A stretch of 64,000 nt of DNA from Sanguinoderma infundibulare (GCA_032821775.1 JAVLRN010000001.1:4836001-4900000); one strand, 5' to 3'. Numbered from the stretch's first letter, positions 31,573-44,219 are shown. The notes: generated by a model not told the origin, from the sequence alone. A program made the numbers and translations.

Positions 31573-34500
31573 ATGACCCAAGACCAGCCATCGTCCTCCG
31601 TTCTTCGACGACGGCCCACCAACTCTGACAATCGCTCTCAGACGCCTTCCGGCAACAGAGACATCGACCCCGCCACTTTCTACGACACCGGCACCTCCAA
31701 GCTCGGCTCATCCAATACCTCTTACATACCACCAGAAAGCTCGTCGTTCAGAGAGCCAGAGCTAGTCGAAGAGGAGCCGATTCCGACAGACCCTCCCGCC
31801 TGGGTCCCTGGGCCCGTCTGGGGCGAGCCCAACAACGAGTGGGACAATGTCAACGGCTTCGACCCCTGGGAAGAACCCAGAGTCGCGCAGAAGATCGCGA
31901 TAGATGGCCGCGACGACTACGAGGAGCTGCACTGGTACGACGCTGACGTTCGTGCCAAGCATCCCCGCCCTGGGCCAGGTGTCCTCCCGCCTCTCCTCGC
32001 CGATCTCCTCCACGATCCAGACCATGCACTCTACTCGGTGAGCACCCACCCCCACCCTCCGCTCGTGTCTCCCCTCCCTCCCCATACCCCCACCATCGAA
32101 GAACTGCGCGCTGCCGTCCCCGATCCCTATGTCTACTTTTGCCGCGAGCACAATGGCTGGATTTTCCTTCTCTGGAAAACGTCTACCGTCCTCCCGCCTC
32201 TCCTCAGAGAGCCCGAGATCCCTCTGCCCGACCAGAATCGCCGCAAGCGCACCGCCTCTTGCATCGGCACCGGCGACGACGAGCAGCCCTTCGGCCAGGC
32301 CAACCTCACCCACCACTGGCACCGGTACGAGAAGATTGTCGATGCCGCCCAGCTCAACCCCCCGTATGCCCATGGCGAACTGCTGCTCGATCTCTACCTC
32401 TGTTGCCAGTGCTCCTTATCCTGCCTCGTCTCGGACATCATCCCCGGCGTCATTCCCCTCGAGCTCGCGAACGAGTTCACGCACGACAAGATCGCCCACC
32501 CGGCCATCGACAAGACGCCAAAGGCGACGGCTGTCGCGGCCTGGGAGACGGTTTTGACGTGAGTAGCACGCGTTCTTTGTGTCCTACCTCGAGCCAATAC
32601 ATTCATCTTTAGTATCATCGATAACCGACTGTGGAGAGACGAGAAGCGGTCGCTGCCTGTCTCTCGGCCGAGATTCCAGACAAAGATTGGTTGGAACGAC
32701 GAAGTGTGAGTAGTCGCGCCATCGGCGACGTCTGAGTGTTGCGCGCGCGCTGACCGGGCACAGCGAGCGCGTGTTTGAGGTGCTCGGCTTCCCTCTCGAA
32801 GACCTTCCGCAAGGCGACGGCAAGACGCGGGAGATCGCGCTGCAACCGCCGCCTATCGATCCCACGACCCCCGAGGGGAGAGCGTCCCGAGTCAAGCTTC
32901 TACGCGCCTGGGTCGAGCTCAGCGCGTGGCTGGCCATCTACGGCAAGGCGAACAGTATGTAGTATCGGTTGCGATGAGGGTTGCTGCTAACTGTCTCGCA
33001 GAGGAGGCCTTCAAGACCTACAATCCGATGGTTCTGCAAGTGATGGTGGACAGCGCGCGCGATCTATACCAGACGGCCATTGGTGCGCACGTCACTCAAA
33101 GTGAGCATTTTCCGAAAAAAATTCGATACACCGGGGGCCTTTCGTCTCACGGCCTTCTTTCTAGTCCCGCGCGGGGTTCTTTCGGAACACGTTATCTCTC
33201 AGACACAGCTGGAACCGTCGTGGAATGCGTTGGGAATGACTGCGAGCACGTATTCCTGGGGTAGGCTCAATTTATATCGCGTACATCCCTCCGCGCATCC
33301 TGACCTGCCACCGCGCAGAACGCCTGGTTTTTGCGTACCTCGCGCAGTGCAGATGCGACCCGGCGAACACGATGGTGTACTTCACCCATCTGGTCACGAT
33401 CGTGAACGCGATGGTGAACCTGCGCGCAACCGTGCCAGACAAGCTGCAGTCGTTCATCGTGCAGGAGAAGGGGCGGTATCGGTTCACGGTCGATGAGCAC
33501 GCGAACTACGCGCGCATGCTCGGCTTTGGGCGCGACAACGAACTTGCAGTCGAGCTGGACAGCGACGTCGACGACGAGTTCATCGCGCATGCGTGGCGGA
33601 GCGCGCGGCAGCGGGCGTGGCTGAATGCGGCAGGGGATGCCACTCATCGGCGCGCGCAGCTGAACGAGGCCCTGAAGGTCGTCGCGGAAGAGCGGGGCAG
33701 TGTCGCTCTGATCAAGGTGTGGAGCGAGGAAAAGGGGACGGGGATGTCACCGGACACCGCGTACCAGACGCTGGACGTGCCGAAAGAGGTGGACGAGACG
33801 ATGCTGTTAACGGTTTACTCGATGCGGGTATGTGGTTGTCGCGGTTCCTGATGTTCGACCGAACCTTCACGCGCGCACAGGTTGAAGATCAGCCGAGTCA
33901 GTCGGAGAGGATGCGCGAAGCTCTGAGCGTCATCGCGGAGGTGACGAATAGCGAGCGATTGCGCCACTTCTTGGCCACGGGCAGCGATGGTGAGTCTAAG
34001 GTCAGCTTGTGCTGGCATTTAGGGAGATCTCACTGCTCTTTGGACAGTCGGAGACGCGAACGTCGTCAGCGCGAGTCCGGAGATGCCCCGAGGGCTTAAC
34101 CAGCTCGGGAACACGTGCTACCTCAACTCGCTCCTCCAGTACTTTTACACCATCAAGGATCTGCGGGGAGCGATCGCGTCTCTCGCGACGGCCGATGCGA
34201 AATCATTGGCGGATAGCAAGTTTACGGACGACGATCTCAAGCGCCACCGCGTCGGTGGACGTCTCGTTACGCGGCGCGAGATCCTGCGTTCAAAGAAGTG
34301 TACGTACACCGTCTTCCATCTCAAATACTGGTGCTTTCACGTACTCACTCGCTTGAAACAGTCGTCAACCTCCTCGCAGACCTCTTCTGGAGCATGGAAT
34401 TCTGCGAGACGGTTGCGGTGACGCCGGCGATCGAGCTCGCCAAGCTCGCGCTGGTGACGTCGCAGGACGAAGAGGAGGACGAGACGGAGACTGACAAGGC

Positions 34501-36395
34501 AGGCACAGACTCCTCAAATGATACTGATGCAACGCTCGTTGATGATCTCGCCCCACGACCGTCCTTCGACCACCGCTTGTCGCCTCCTGCCTCAATATCG
34601 CAACTTCAGAGCCCAAAGAGCCCGACGGGGAGTGTGCTCGGGAAGCGCTCAAGACCGGAGGGCGAAGGCGAATCTGCGATGGACGTTGATACCGATACTG
34701 ATACCCCTACGCGTTCGCATTCGCATTCGCCTCCGGGCCCGTCGGTCAGCGCTTCGAGCTCCCCGAGTCTGAGCCTCAGCCTGAAGGCGAGCGGGTCGTC
34801 GGGTGAGGATGTGGCGAGCTTCATTGCGGACGCGATTGGCTCGTCGTCCTCGTCGTCATCTAAGCGGCCTGCGACCGGCGGAGGTGGAGACGGAGGAGAG
34901 GCGGATCCAGACGTGGAGATGAAGGACGATTCGTCATCGCAGGCGACTGGTACTGCGGGAAAGCTTCCGCCTCCGCTGCCGCCGAGGAAGGCGAGGCAGA
35001 CGGACGACTCGGTGATGATGTTCGGTATGTGCTGATGCGTGGCGTCATGGCTGAGCTGACATGGTACCCGTTTCGAAAGGCCGGCAACACGACGTGTCGG
35101 AGTGCATGGACAACTGCATGTTCCAGATCGAGGCCGCGTTGCTAGACTTCCAGGGGATGGCCGCTTCGGATGACGACAAGACGAGTCCGATCAAGAGGTA
35201 CAATACACATACCGCTCCCGACATATAGCTGTGGAATGTGAAGCTGACGGGACGCCTTCCTTCCCTGCAGGTTGTTCTATGGCAAGAAGCGGCAACGGCT
35301 CGTATCGTTATCACTATCTCCTAACGACGTTCCCCGGCACCAGTCGTCGATACACGAAAAGGAAGACCTGTTCTCGCACCTGCACGTGAACGTGGCCGAT
35401 GAGGGGTTCGACCTCTACGACGGGCTCGCGCGATACTTTGATGACGTGGTGGAGATCGGGGGCCAGAAGAAGCGGATGGAGGTCTCCATCGTCGACTTAC
35501 CGCCGCTGTTGCAAGTGCAGCTCCAGGTTGGTGCTTCGTTTCGCTGGTCAATTGCACTTATTTGTGCATAACTGATGTGGGGTTACAGCGAGTGCAGTTC
35601 AACCGGGAGACGCAGCAGGCGTACAAGTCGCAGGCATACGTCAAGTTTGAGGAGACGATCTACATGGACCGGTTCCTGGACAGCGCAAACCCGGAGAAGA
35701 AGGCGCGCTCGAAGGCGATCCACACCGAGCTCACTGCCGCGCGGGAGCGGGTGCAGAGGCTGACGCAGGGAATGGTGTGTCTGCTGCATTCGAAGCGCTT
35801 TGTGATATTACATGTGCTGATAGATGTGTCCAGCACGCTCCATTCGCGCCGGCGTTCCGGAACACGATCGAGTACCTGACGAAGCAGACGGCCGTCGACC
35901 TTTCGTTCGACTTGCAGTTGGAGTCGGAGGACTCGTCGTCCGACGAGTTCGTGCTCTCGCTCTCGAGCGAAGAGACGCTGATCACGGAGCAGCTGCGCGT
36001 GGAGCGGGAGCGGACCGCGGACCTGAAGCGGCAGATCGAGGAGATCTGGCGGGACGAGGCAAGCGCGGCGTACGAACTGACGTCGGTGTTCGTGCACCGG
36101 GGTTCGTCGCCGTCGTGGGGCCACTACTTTTTCTACTCGCGGAACCTGCCGGAGCGGCCGGAGGAGTGGTTCAAGTACAACGACTCGGACGTGAGCGCGG
36201 TGGGGAGGGAGGAGGTGCTGGCGGACACGACGGGGTCGACGGCGAACCCGTACATGGTGAGTGGCTCGCTGACTCTATGAGGGTGACGATGATGTGCTGA
36301 CGATGGTCCCATAGCTGGTCTTTGTGCGGAAAGGCTACGACGCGATCGACACCGTGCATAGATTCGACCCGGACAATCTTCAAGAAGCCGAGTGA
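31573..36395 (+). CDS. UBP2: ubiquitin C-terminal hydrolase, UBP2 type
   Basis: Cysteine protease that removes ubiquitin, in yeast acting on K63 chains with the Rsp5 ligase. Fourteen exons (31573-32558, 32613-32705, 32764-32954, 33002-33100, 33165-33260, 33319-33827, 33881-33989, 34048-34299, 34362-35024, 35080-35197, 35271-35526, 35589-35774, 35834-36256, 36315-36395) join in frame to 1353 aa. The long N-terminal part has the family's own motifs (YVYFCREHNGWIFL region, LGFAYLAQCRCDP-like). The catalytic Cys box is GLNQLGNTCYLNSLLQYF at about residue 700; QHDVSECMDN follows; the His box is SPSWGHYFFYSR; the end is NPYMLVFVRKGYD. An S/T/D-rich insert at about 800-960 splits the protease domain, usual for UBP2. 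All catalytic parts are intact. Confidence 0.9.
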
Positions 36396-37158
36396 AAGTC
36401 CGTGACCCGGACGGTGGATCGCACGACTGATAGCTTCTGTCTCTTCGTTTTGCCGGGGGAGGAGGTGCATGTTTATGTTTACCGACCAGTCACCCGTTCC
36501 ACGACCACGATTACCCCTCCCGAACATTGGACTTTGCATCTCTCTTCGCCTTTGTATCCATGCATCAGCAGTAGTGTAGTTGTTATCGTCGAACTTTCAT
36601 CGCACATGCATCTTTTGCTCATCATACCGTCATATCGCTGTCCAAGCTCTCGCGAGAATCAATCAATTTTATCTATGTATTCGCTTTTGGCTCATATTGA
36701 AAGCTCTAAGCGTGAACGTTTGTCCTCCAAGGTTTGTCGTGGTGGGGCAATGGCGAGAGATGCGAATTGCGAGATATTGTGAGGTAGGTCATCGGGCGGA
36801 AGGCAGGCCGCTTGATACCAATTGCTTGAGGTGACCGCAAAGCGAGGTGAGCGCGGTGGCCCATGCGTGGTGTGGGTGGATGATCTCCTATATTACATGC
36901 AGCTGGAATGCGGAGAGCTGTGGCACGAACGCGGTGAAGGCGACGGGACACTGGTCCAGGAAGTAGACGCGGAGAACGAGCATCCGCGGTGCCGCTGGTG
37001 CAAACCTCGTGCAACTTGCAAAGCCGCCTATCCTCGTGCTCGAATCCTCCAGCATTTCTCGATTCTGCTACTCATCTTCGATCGTCTCCAAAGCTAATTA
37101 AGTACATACGATGGTCCACAATACCGGGTACGCGAACCATACCAAAGTAATCGTGACC
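36396..37158. other. no recognisable gene
   Basis: Space between two convergent genes (UBP2-type plus strand, DUF6535 minus strand). It holds both 3' ends; no other feature seen. Confidence 0.55.
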
Positions 37159-38600
37159 TCAGACCATCTCCGAGTCCTCGCTTCCGGTCTGCTCATCTAG
37201 CCTAAACACCCCCCCGCGAACGCCCGGGCCCTCTCGACCAGGATCCGACTCAAAAGCTCTCTTCGACGCCTCATCGAAGATCTGGTACCTCTCCTGCCGC
37301 CGAGCCTTCTCCCCGTCATGTTCCACGACAATGTCGCACCAGATCCGCATCAGCTGTCTCGCGCCCTCGTTGTTCGTCTGCAACCTTTGCACGCCCCGCG
37401 CCTCGAACGTATCCTCGCCCGTCTTCATTCCGTAGTACGCCCGCAGGATCTGCTCGATGTGCTTCAACGCGCCCCCCTTGTCGCCCACCTCCCTGAAGCA
37501 CTCGTTGATCCGCCGCAGCCGCTCCCCGCTCCCCCAGAACTCGCGGTTCGCGAACGTCAGCGCCTCGAGCTCCAGCCGCGCCTGGTGCCGCGCCGTCTCG
37601 TCCAGCTCCCGCTTCTCCAACGTGCGGAACTGCCCCACCCTCGACTTCTGGAAGGAGCGTGGCAGCCGCGAGCCGAGCACGCGCCGGAGGTCGTACGCCA
37701 CGCGGAAGAGCGCGCGCGAGAGCGGCGACTTGAACGGCGCGTGCGGCGAGAACGTCGGGCAGAGCGCTGAGCCCCACGTCGCGGCCCACCACGTGCCGTT
37801 GAGGCCGAAGAGGACCCAGGCGAGGGGCGCGTTCAGCTTGGATGCGAGCATGACGACGCCGGTGGAGAAGAGCAGCACGCTGAGCTGGAGCAGGATGGAG
37901 ATGCAGGCGACAATCCCTCGGACGTTCCACACGCGCAGGCCGTGATACCGGAAGAGGCGGACGCGCGCGCGGCTGCGCGGGAGGGAGGGCTCGCCCAGGA
38001 CGTACTCGCGCAGCCACTCCTTGACCCACAGGCTCATCCCGGACGCGATGAGGCTACAGAGCAGTCCTGCATTGAGAAACGCATTGAGGATTATGTCGAT
38101 GGCGCTGCTCTGGAACGGCTGGTTGTCCGTAAGAGAGGCCGCCGAAACAGCACTCTCGTTCGCGATCTGCTGGGAGATCGCGCGGAGGATGTCGACTGTG
38201 ATCTGTGTGTTGTCGGGTTGGAGGGACGTTGCGCTCTGGCTGACGAAGAGAGTTATAACAGCGCTGAAGATCCCGGACTGAGGCCGCCAGCGACCGTCAG
38301 CGAAGAAGGGAGAACGAAGCACGAATGGCCGAGACTTACGAACGCCAGGAAAGCGTCAAGTTCATCCGACATTGCCTCTACGTTGGCTTCGTCGCGCTCC
38401 CGAAGTGCATTTGCGCACTCCGTCCACCCTTCGTAGTAATTGGTTTCCCCGAGATGTCCAATGTCCTCGTCCTAACATAGCAAATCAGAGGACTGATTTT
38501 TGTTAGCGGTATTGCTTACCATTGGCAGTCCCGAGGATTGTCGAGACAGTGGTAGTGTCGAGACCGGGGGCGTGCGTCGCAGCAGCCAGAAGTTAATCAT
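37159..38600 (-). CDS. DUF6535 membrane protein
   Basis: Exons (minus) 38520-38600, 38340-38471 and 37159-38277 give 443 aa. Family features: WTECANALRERDEANVEAMS; the DUF6535 core MSDELDAFLAFSGIFSAVIT; a second segment NAFLNAGLLCSLIASGMSLW, followed by VKEWLREY; and two more hydrophobic segments (ACISILLQLSVLLFSTGVVM; LAWVLFGLNGTWWAA). The C-terminal 200 residues are charged and helical (FANREFWGSGERLRRINECF). Proteins of this kind are many in Agaricomycetes and their job is unknown. The amino end MINFWLLRRTPPVS is a modest guess because exon 1 is short. A damaged fragment of the same gene lies at 8978-9163. Confidence 0.85.
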
Positions 38601-39920
38601 GTTTGTACTGGAGGTAAGTAATAGGTAGCGACGAACTCGCTTGACTAAGAAATAGTCGGGTGACCAAGGCTCGAGAGTGCTCCTAGGGGCAAGTGTGCAC
38701 AACTACATATATGACCATGACGGAAATTTGGCACGAAACAGGGATCCGGTGAGGACAGACGACGTGTCCTCATGCGCTCGAGGACTCGGAGCACATGCAG
38801 CGAACATGAATATCGACACCGAACTCGATCGATTCTCGGAGTGCCCACGATCTGCAAGAACACACGAAATTCAGTCGCAGAACTTAGGAACGGATAAGAG
38901 AGAGTACATAGCCTCGTACCAGCTGGCGACCGTCTATTCCAGGAACATGTGAGTGGTTCCGAGACACTCTGGCGTCCTGTTCGGGAAGTACACGATGCAT
39001 CCCCAACTGCCTCACCGGTCATGGGGGGAATGGGCTGCATTAAAGTGGATATAATAGATCACAAGCCCCAGGCTCTCGATCGATGCATTGTGGACCACAA
39101 ACTGCTCTCTGAAGTTACGAGCAGCCACCCATAACGTCTAAACCAGGCGTGGACGTGGCCTGTCATCGGGCGTAGTCGAGTAAATGCAGGAGCGCAACGA
39201 TGCCGGTCTCTTGCGATCCGGCGCAACAGACAGAAGTTTCCAAAATGAGGGATGCATGCAAAGCAGCACAGCTGGAGCAATGGCTTGCTCTGAACCTACG
39301 AGCGCGGGTGATCGCGCTCGACAACCTCAGTTCGGTAGTTGCTCGTGTCAAACGTGGAATCGTGATACTTTTTAGGGCTGTTCCGCTGCTAGTGGCTGAT
39401 GTACAGCGTCCGAACAGAGCGGCGTTAACCGTCTGGTGGTGGAAGCAGTGTCTTCACTTGTGTATTGGCCGGGACGCCTCTGAGAATCGTCCTGGGTGCG
39501 AAGTCAAATGCTGCACCATGGGAGGCGATCAGTCTACGTGCCGCCTTCCCTTCAAGTGCTCGCGCCAGTGCGGGTCGCAGCGATTACAGGGTGCGAGAAG
39601 AAATCGATTCCGATCAAAAAGTGCCGGAGCCGAGAAGGCGGCATTAATGATCTGGGGCAATAGAGCACAGCACTAGCCAGCCAAGTGCAGTCGACCACTC
39701 GGAGAACGGCGGGACAGGCTCCAGCGTACTATGTATCGCCATCCATGAGTGTAGATGCTAAGAAGCGACTCACTTTCCGCCCGTCCGCAACATCAACAAG
39801 AGCCGCACCGCATCCCGAATCGCGCCCTTCGCGCTCTTCTTCGCGGCCTGCGTCACAGCCTGGTCTTGCATGTCGCCATCCCCGTTCCCCGTGTACCTCA
39901 GAGTGCGTTGTTCGTGCGTA

Positions 39921-39990
39921 ACGCAAGGTGGTTCGGATCCGGTAACGTCCCCCGTGCGCGACGCAAGGTGGCTCGGATCCGACAACGTCC
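39921..39990. repeat. 40-bp period tandem duplication
   Basis: ACGCAAGGTGGTTCGGATCC at 39921 recurs with one change at 39961, and the following bases (GGTAACGTCC / GACAACGTCC) also match. Two copies only. Confidence 0.85.
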
Positions 39991-41200
39991 CCGCAATCGA
40001 GACCTCGCAGGAAGCCTCGCCTGTGTCATCACCAACAATTCCCGGTCCCCGCGCGTTTGACCATCCTTGCGCTGGGGGACTCCCCGTTGGCCGAGCATGG
40101 TGCCTGCGTCTGCGGCAGGAAGAGCTAGAGACGATTCGGTGGGGCCAATCGCGCCGAGGGCCGCCGTCGAGCTGCAAAACGTCGCCCGAGCGTTCTTTCA
40201 TCCCGTTATCGACCGTCAACCATTTCGCCATAGGTGAATAAGCAGACGACCATGCCGACGGTCACTCTTGCTCACTTTCTCTGCTCGTGCATCACATACT
40301 TCCTGTAGTGCCTGCAACCTGAATGTATGCGCTTCACGATCAAGTTCCGTCACATTCTGCTCGCTTTCAAGTATGGACAAGCGTACATCGGATCTGCAAG
40401 CCTATCGTTAGTAAATCGGAGAGCGTCGCGGGCGGGTAGTCGCAAGTGTGTGCATGTTGCAAGGCCGATTCGAGGTGTAACATCAGGATGGGGGAAGGAG
40501 AAAGGACTGGCTAACGCCGGCTTACCGGTACTCTGAGTGATGGAATCCGCTCCGCGCATATAGAAAACATGGGTTGGGAGATCACGATCTCTTGATGCGG
40601 TCTCGAGGTTTGAAATTTAAATCCTGCACCGGTACTACAACACACAAGAACTTGACTTACTGAGTGTTTAGGCTGCCGTGTTGGAGGATATTACAGTAAA
40701 AGCCGGTCTGAGGGAGGGGATCTTGTCTCCACTACGCAGACCATAAACGACGTTGCTGGAGGGGGGAATAGTGGTCGTATAAGCAGGGAATCAAGCCATG
40801 GATCGGTGCGAGGACGACAGCCCGATGCATCCGACATATGACTAAGCACCGACATACCTGATTTAGCATGCCAAATGCACTTTTTAACCGGCTGTGGTTG
40901 GCTCTGAGCTTGTGACGCTCTCGTCCGACTTACAACCGTCGTGCTATAGGCTATGATGACAGCATCCCTCTCATTTCTGCCACAGCCTGCCAAGGCGTCG
41001 GTGGGTACTAAACCATGCGTTGTTGGAGAACTCCGAGCCACTCTGATCACACCCGGACTCTACCATCACCCCCAGCTCGTCCCGAGCAGGCTTCCTTCAG
41101 TGGCACTCCCTTCTGCCTGTTCGATCGGAAGAGGCTCGTCCTGCCCCATTGACAGGGCCATCGCTTCGCTGCGATATTTCACGTTGCATACCTTGTGCAC

Positions 41201-41545
41201 GGACTACCGCAGCACACACTGTTCGCTTTGGACGTCACTTGCCTCGAATGCACAGCCATTAAGTTTAATCTAGCTGCTTCGTTTCGACCACATGGACTGG
41301 CGCGACTCCGGATCCTCGACGAAGCCGGATCGTTGCACACCCATTCGGGTCGCGGTAGAAGGCTTCCTATATACTCTTTGCAGGGACTACCGCAGCACAC
41401 ACTGATCACTTTGGACGCTGCCTCGAATGGACAGTCATTGAGTTTAATCTAGCTGCTTCCTTTCGACCTCATGGACTGGCGCGACTCCGGATCCTCGACG
41501 AAGCCGGATCGTTGCACACCCATTCGGGTCGCGGTATAAGGCATG
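41201..41545. repeat. about 180-bp tandem duplication
   Basis: Two copies begin GGACTACCGCAGCACACACT at 41201 and 41384 and run through TTTAATCTAGCTGCTTC and a GGATCC-containing stretch to a CATTCGGGTCGCGGTA end. Differences are a few substitutions and short indels. The array ends about 250 bp before an ISG12-like gene. Confidence 0.9.
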
Positions 41546-41730
41546 TTCAAAAGCCGTAAGGATTGTTTACGTTTCCTCTACATTCACATCTGCTTCGTTT
41601 GTTCTTTACTGGAAGCGCTATGACATGGGTTCGATTCTTGTTTGAAGGCATTTCTCGATCATCTTCACGCGTCCCAGTACTATCTGGATTTTGACAATCG
41701 AAGATCGAAGTGGGGCTTTCAGCACTGCCC

Positions 41731-41737
41731 TATATAA
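41731..41737 (+). promoter_or_regulatory. TATA box of ISG12-like gene copy 2
   Basis: A TATATAA sequence lies 61 bp before the predicted start codon at 41798, a normal distance for a fungal core promoter with a short leader. Confidence 0.6.
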
Positions 41738-41797
41738 CCCAACCAAAGCCCATCGCCTCCTGGCAATCGTGCCTTCTCTTCACCATCAACCTTCATC

Positions 41798-42785
41798 ATG
41801 GTCTCTCTCGCTGGTACGTGGCCGACGTTGTTCGTTTGCTACCAATACCGTATCCTCACGCTGCGCTAGGAACCGGTTCGTATCTCTCCGCCCACGTCGG
41901 TGTCCCCAATGTGACTTATCAGGGCTCCTGTAGGCGACAAACTCGCGAAGGACCAGACAGCTGCTTAGAAAGCCAAGCGCGATGAGCAGAGTGAGTTGAT
42001 TTCCACTTGTCATGCGTTGTGTTCAAACGGCGTCGCGCCAGCCAACGAGACAGCTCCGCCCTCTTCACCGCCAGAGAGTCGCTCCGGTACGTACTCAAGT
42101 TCGCGATCCGACATTGCTTGTGACTAGGTCACGGATTCATCTGCAGACTCGCCTCCTCCCTACACACCCCGCAAAGGGCCCTCCGGTCCTCGGTGCACCT
42201 GTCCTCGTCACAGCGACGGAGACCAAGCGCAAACCGCGACGACGCCTCCCAGCGAAGAGGACAAGGGCACCAACTGGCTCAAAGTGGCCGCAGGAACCGC
42301 CGCGGTCGCCGTAGCCGTGCCCACCCTGGCTGTCGCCGGCGCCGCGGTCGCCCTCCCTCTGATCGGCTTCTCTTCCGCTGGGGTCGTGGGCGGTGCGTGC
42401 TTCGCCAGCTTCGCGTTCTCTCTCTCCGCCAACGATAGATTGTTTAGGTTCCATCGCCGCCGGGATCCAATCTGCTGTGTACGGCGGGGCCACGTGCGGC
42501 CTCTTCTCCGTCTTCCAGTCGATCGGCGCGACCATCGTCGCCCCGGCCGCATTGGAGGTGGCGGCAATGGCGGGCACTGCTGCTGTAGGGGGCATGGCGA
42601 TCAGCGAGGGTGTGAAAGCGGGCGCGGGGGACGAGGCGGATGCGAATAACGGTGCTGGAAACGGCGGAGCCAGAAACGACACGACGCGCGTCGAGTGCTC
42701 GTGCGCTGCGTGCGAGTGCGATGAATCCTGCGAATGTGCTTGCCGCAGGCTGCGCCGCCGCCTGAGGCAGTGTACTTCTCGCTGA
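41798..42785 (+). CDS. ISG12/IFI6-like membrane protein with cysteine-rich tail (copy 2)
   Basis: Exons 41798-41813, 42042-42086, 42147-42392 and 42448-42785 give 214 aa; all introns are phase 1, as in copy 3. Order: short N-terminus; proline-rich segment (DSPPPYTPRKG) with CTCPR; hydrophobic segment AAGTAAVAVAVPTLAVAGAA; glycine-rich family core PLIGFSSAGVVGGSIAAGIQ; second hydrophobic core (CGLFSVFQSIGATIVAP); third (AAMAGTAAVGGMAI); acidic linker; and a C-terminal tail ECSCAACECDESCECACRR. The core matches interferon-induced ISG12/IFI27-type proteins; the tail does not belong to that family and is repeated in copy 3. The first two exons are uncertain; a start at 42012 in another frame is possible. 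Likely an organelle or surface membrane protein; function unknown. Confidence 0.72.
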
Positions 42786-43331
42786 TTCATCCATTTCGGA
42801 CGCGATCCAACACCCGGGACCGGGAGCTTCGGTGGGTTGGGCTCTGACTGAGCTACTCAGCGTTCTGCGTGTACGAATTGACATGACCTAACGGCGCTGT
42901 CGTAGATTGAATGCGAATTTTCTTCCTCCTCGGATATCCGAGCGGACATCAATGGAACCGTCCTGACACACCGTTGATCATATATGCGGTATACTAAGTA
43001 CGCTGGTGAAATGTGGATTGATGAACATTGCAGAGCAATACCATCTTTAGACGTGCACACACGTACCTTCAGCGGGGTTTTAGGGCAGCTTAAAAATGTC
43101 TCCCGCCGGTTTGCCGATCAAACTCGGAGGTACATCGCCTAGCTTGGAGGCCGCGTTTACTCCAATGCCAATGGTGTTGACGTTCTGTCTCTCATATATA
43201 TAGCCACTCCTGTTGGGTCGTGGCCCACGTGTATGCTTTCCTCAGTTCCCGGTTATTTGGGTTCCTAGGAAGGGCACCACCGTTATTTGGTTTTCTAGGA
43301 AGGGCATGTTTGGGTTCACCACCTACTCCGC
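42786..43331. other. no gene; spacer between tandem ISG12-like genes
   Basis: Contains a small imperfect duplication at about 43250-43310 (two copies of a TTATTTGG...CTAGGAAGGGCA unit). It leads into the TATA box of copy 3. Confidence 0.55.
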
Positions 43332-43338
43332 TATATAA
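43332..43338 (+). promoter_or_regulatory. TATA box of ISG12-like gene copy 3
   Basis: TATATAA lies 132 bp upstream of the start codon at 43470. The same heptamer precedes copy 2, which suggests similar control. Confidence 0.5.
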
Positions 43339-43469
43339 CGTTGGCCTCCTTGGTTCAAGTTCAGTTTCGTACTCCCTTTCCACACTCAACGCCCTCAATC
43401 GGGATCATCCTTAACGCTCTGATACTCCTCCACATCGGTGCAACTTGATCCTTATTCCCGTCCCAGTGA

Positions 43470-44219
43470 ATGACATCCATGCCTCAAAGCATCGACGATA
43501 ATATTCTCGGTAAGCGGTCTCCGCATTCGCAACGAGTCCGAGTTCTCACCGACATCCTTCAGTCCACTCAGAGAAAGCTCGACCCTCGCAACCGAGTGGT
43601 ACGTACCGCACCGAATCAACTCAGCAGCATGCCCATCCCAACCCACGTTCTCTTCAGATTCGACAGACTCTCCTCCTCCCTCAGAACCCTGGTGCACCTG
43701 TCCCCGGCAAGACCGCGCCGCACGCATCCACTGGGGCAAAGTCGCCATCGGAGTCGCCCTCGTCGGCGTCGCCGTGCCCGTCCTCGCCACAGGCGGCGCG
43801 TCCGCCGCGCTCTCCCTCGTCGGATTCACCTCTAGCGGAGTCGCGGCCGGTAAGTCTCCCTTTTCTCCTCGCCCTACATTCTCCGTGCTGAAGGTGGTGA
43901 ACGCTTGTTAGGTTCCGCCGCGTCCGTAGGCCAGAGCTACTTCTACGGCGCCTTCACGATCGGGCTCTTCTCCAAGCTGACCTCGGTCGGCGCGACGCTC
44001 GTCGCACCGTCCGCGGGTGAGATGTTGACCGCGGCAGGCGCCGCGGGTGCTGGGGGTGCTTTGATACGACTCGGAACTGGTGCAAAGAAGGGTGGGAAGG
44101 GTGGACCTGAAGACACGAAGGGTAGAGAGGACGATGAAACGCTCCTGGAGTGCTCGTGCGCTCGGTGTGTATGTGACTCGTCGTGCGGATGCGCGTGTCG
44201 CAGGGAGCGCTCCGACTGA
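43470..44219 (+). CDS. ISG12/IFI6-like membrane protein with cysteine-rich tail (copy 3)
   Basis: Exons 43470-43509, 43563-43598, 43658-43849 and 43912-44219 (all phase 1) give 191 aa. Order as in copy 2: N-terminus MTSMPQSIDDNIL; proline-rich DSTDSPPPPSEPWCTCPR; hydrophobic segment KVAIGVALVGVAVPVLATGG; core SLVGFTSSGVAAGSAASVGQ, then FTIGLFSKLTSVGATLVAP; glycine/alanine helix; basic-acidic linker; and tail ECSCARCVCDSSCGCACRR. The cysteine pattern of the tail (CSCxxCxCDxSCxCACRR) is identical in spacing to copy 2, although the linker before it has drifted, so it is under constraint. The tail could bind metal or be modified; that is inference. The neighbour downstream is convergent. Confidence 0.8.

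Larger units (their letters stand above)
38601..41730. other. 3-kb stretch with no recognisable gene
   Basis: Frames up to 158 codons (39200-39676) occur but none shows a domain or a splice pattern I trust. Two tandem repeats lie inside (39921-39990 and 41201-41545). A frame at 39770-40231 (minus) ends AAKKSAKGAIRDAVRLLLML, which looks like a helix but is not recognised. This is probably decay and repeat growth rather than genes. Confidence 0.5.

Noticed and set aside
18882..36395. DUS1, DSK2 and UBP2 as one functional ubiquitin cluster
   Set aside because: The genes have separate promoters, differ in role and are separated by pseudogenes and transposons; fungi rarely group these genes.
41201..41545. 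CRISPR-like array
   Set aside because: Only two long copies without spacers, in a eukaryotic genome.
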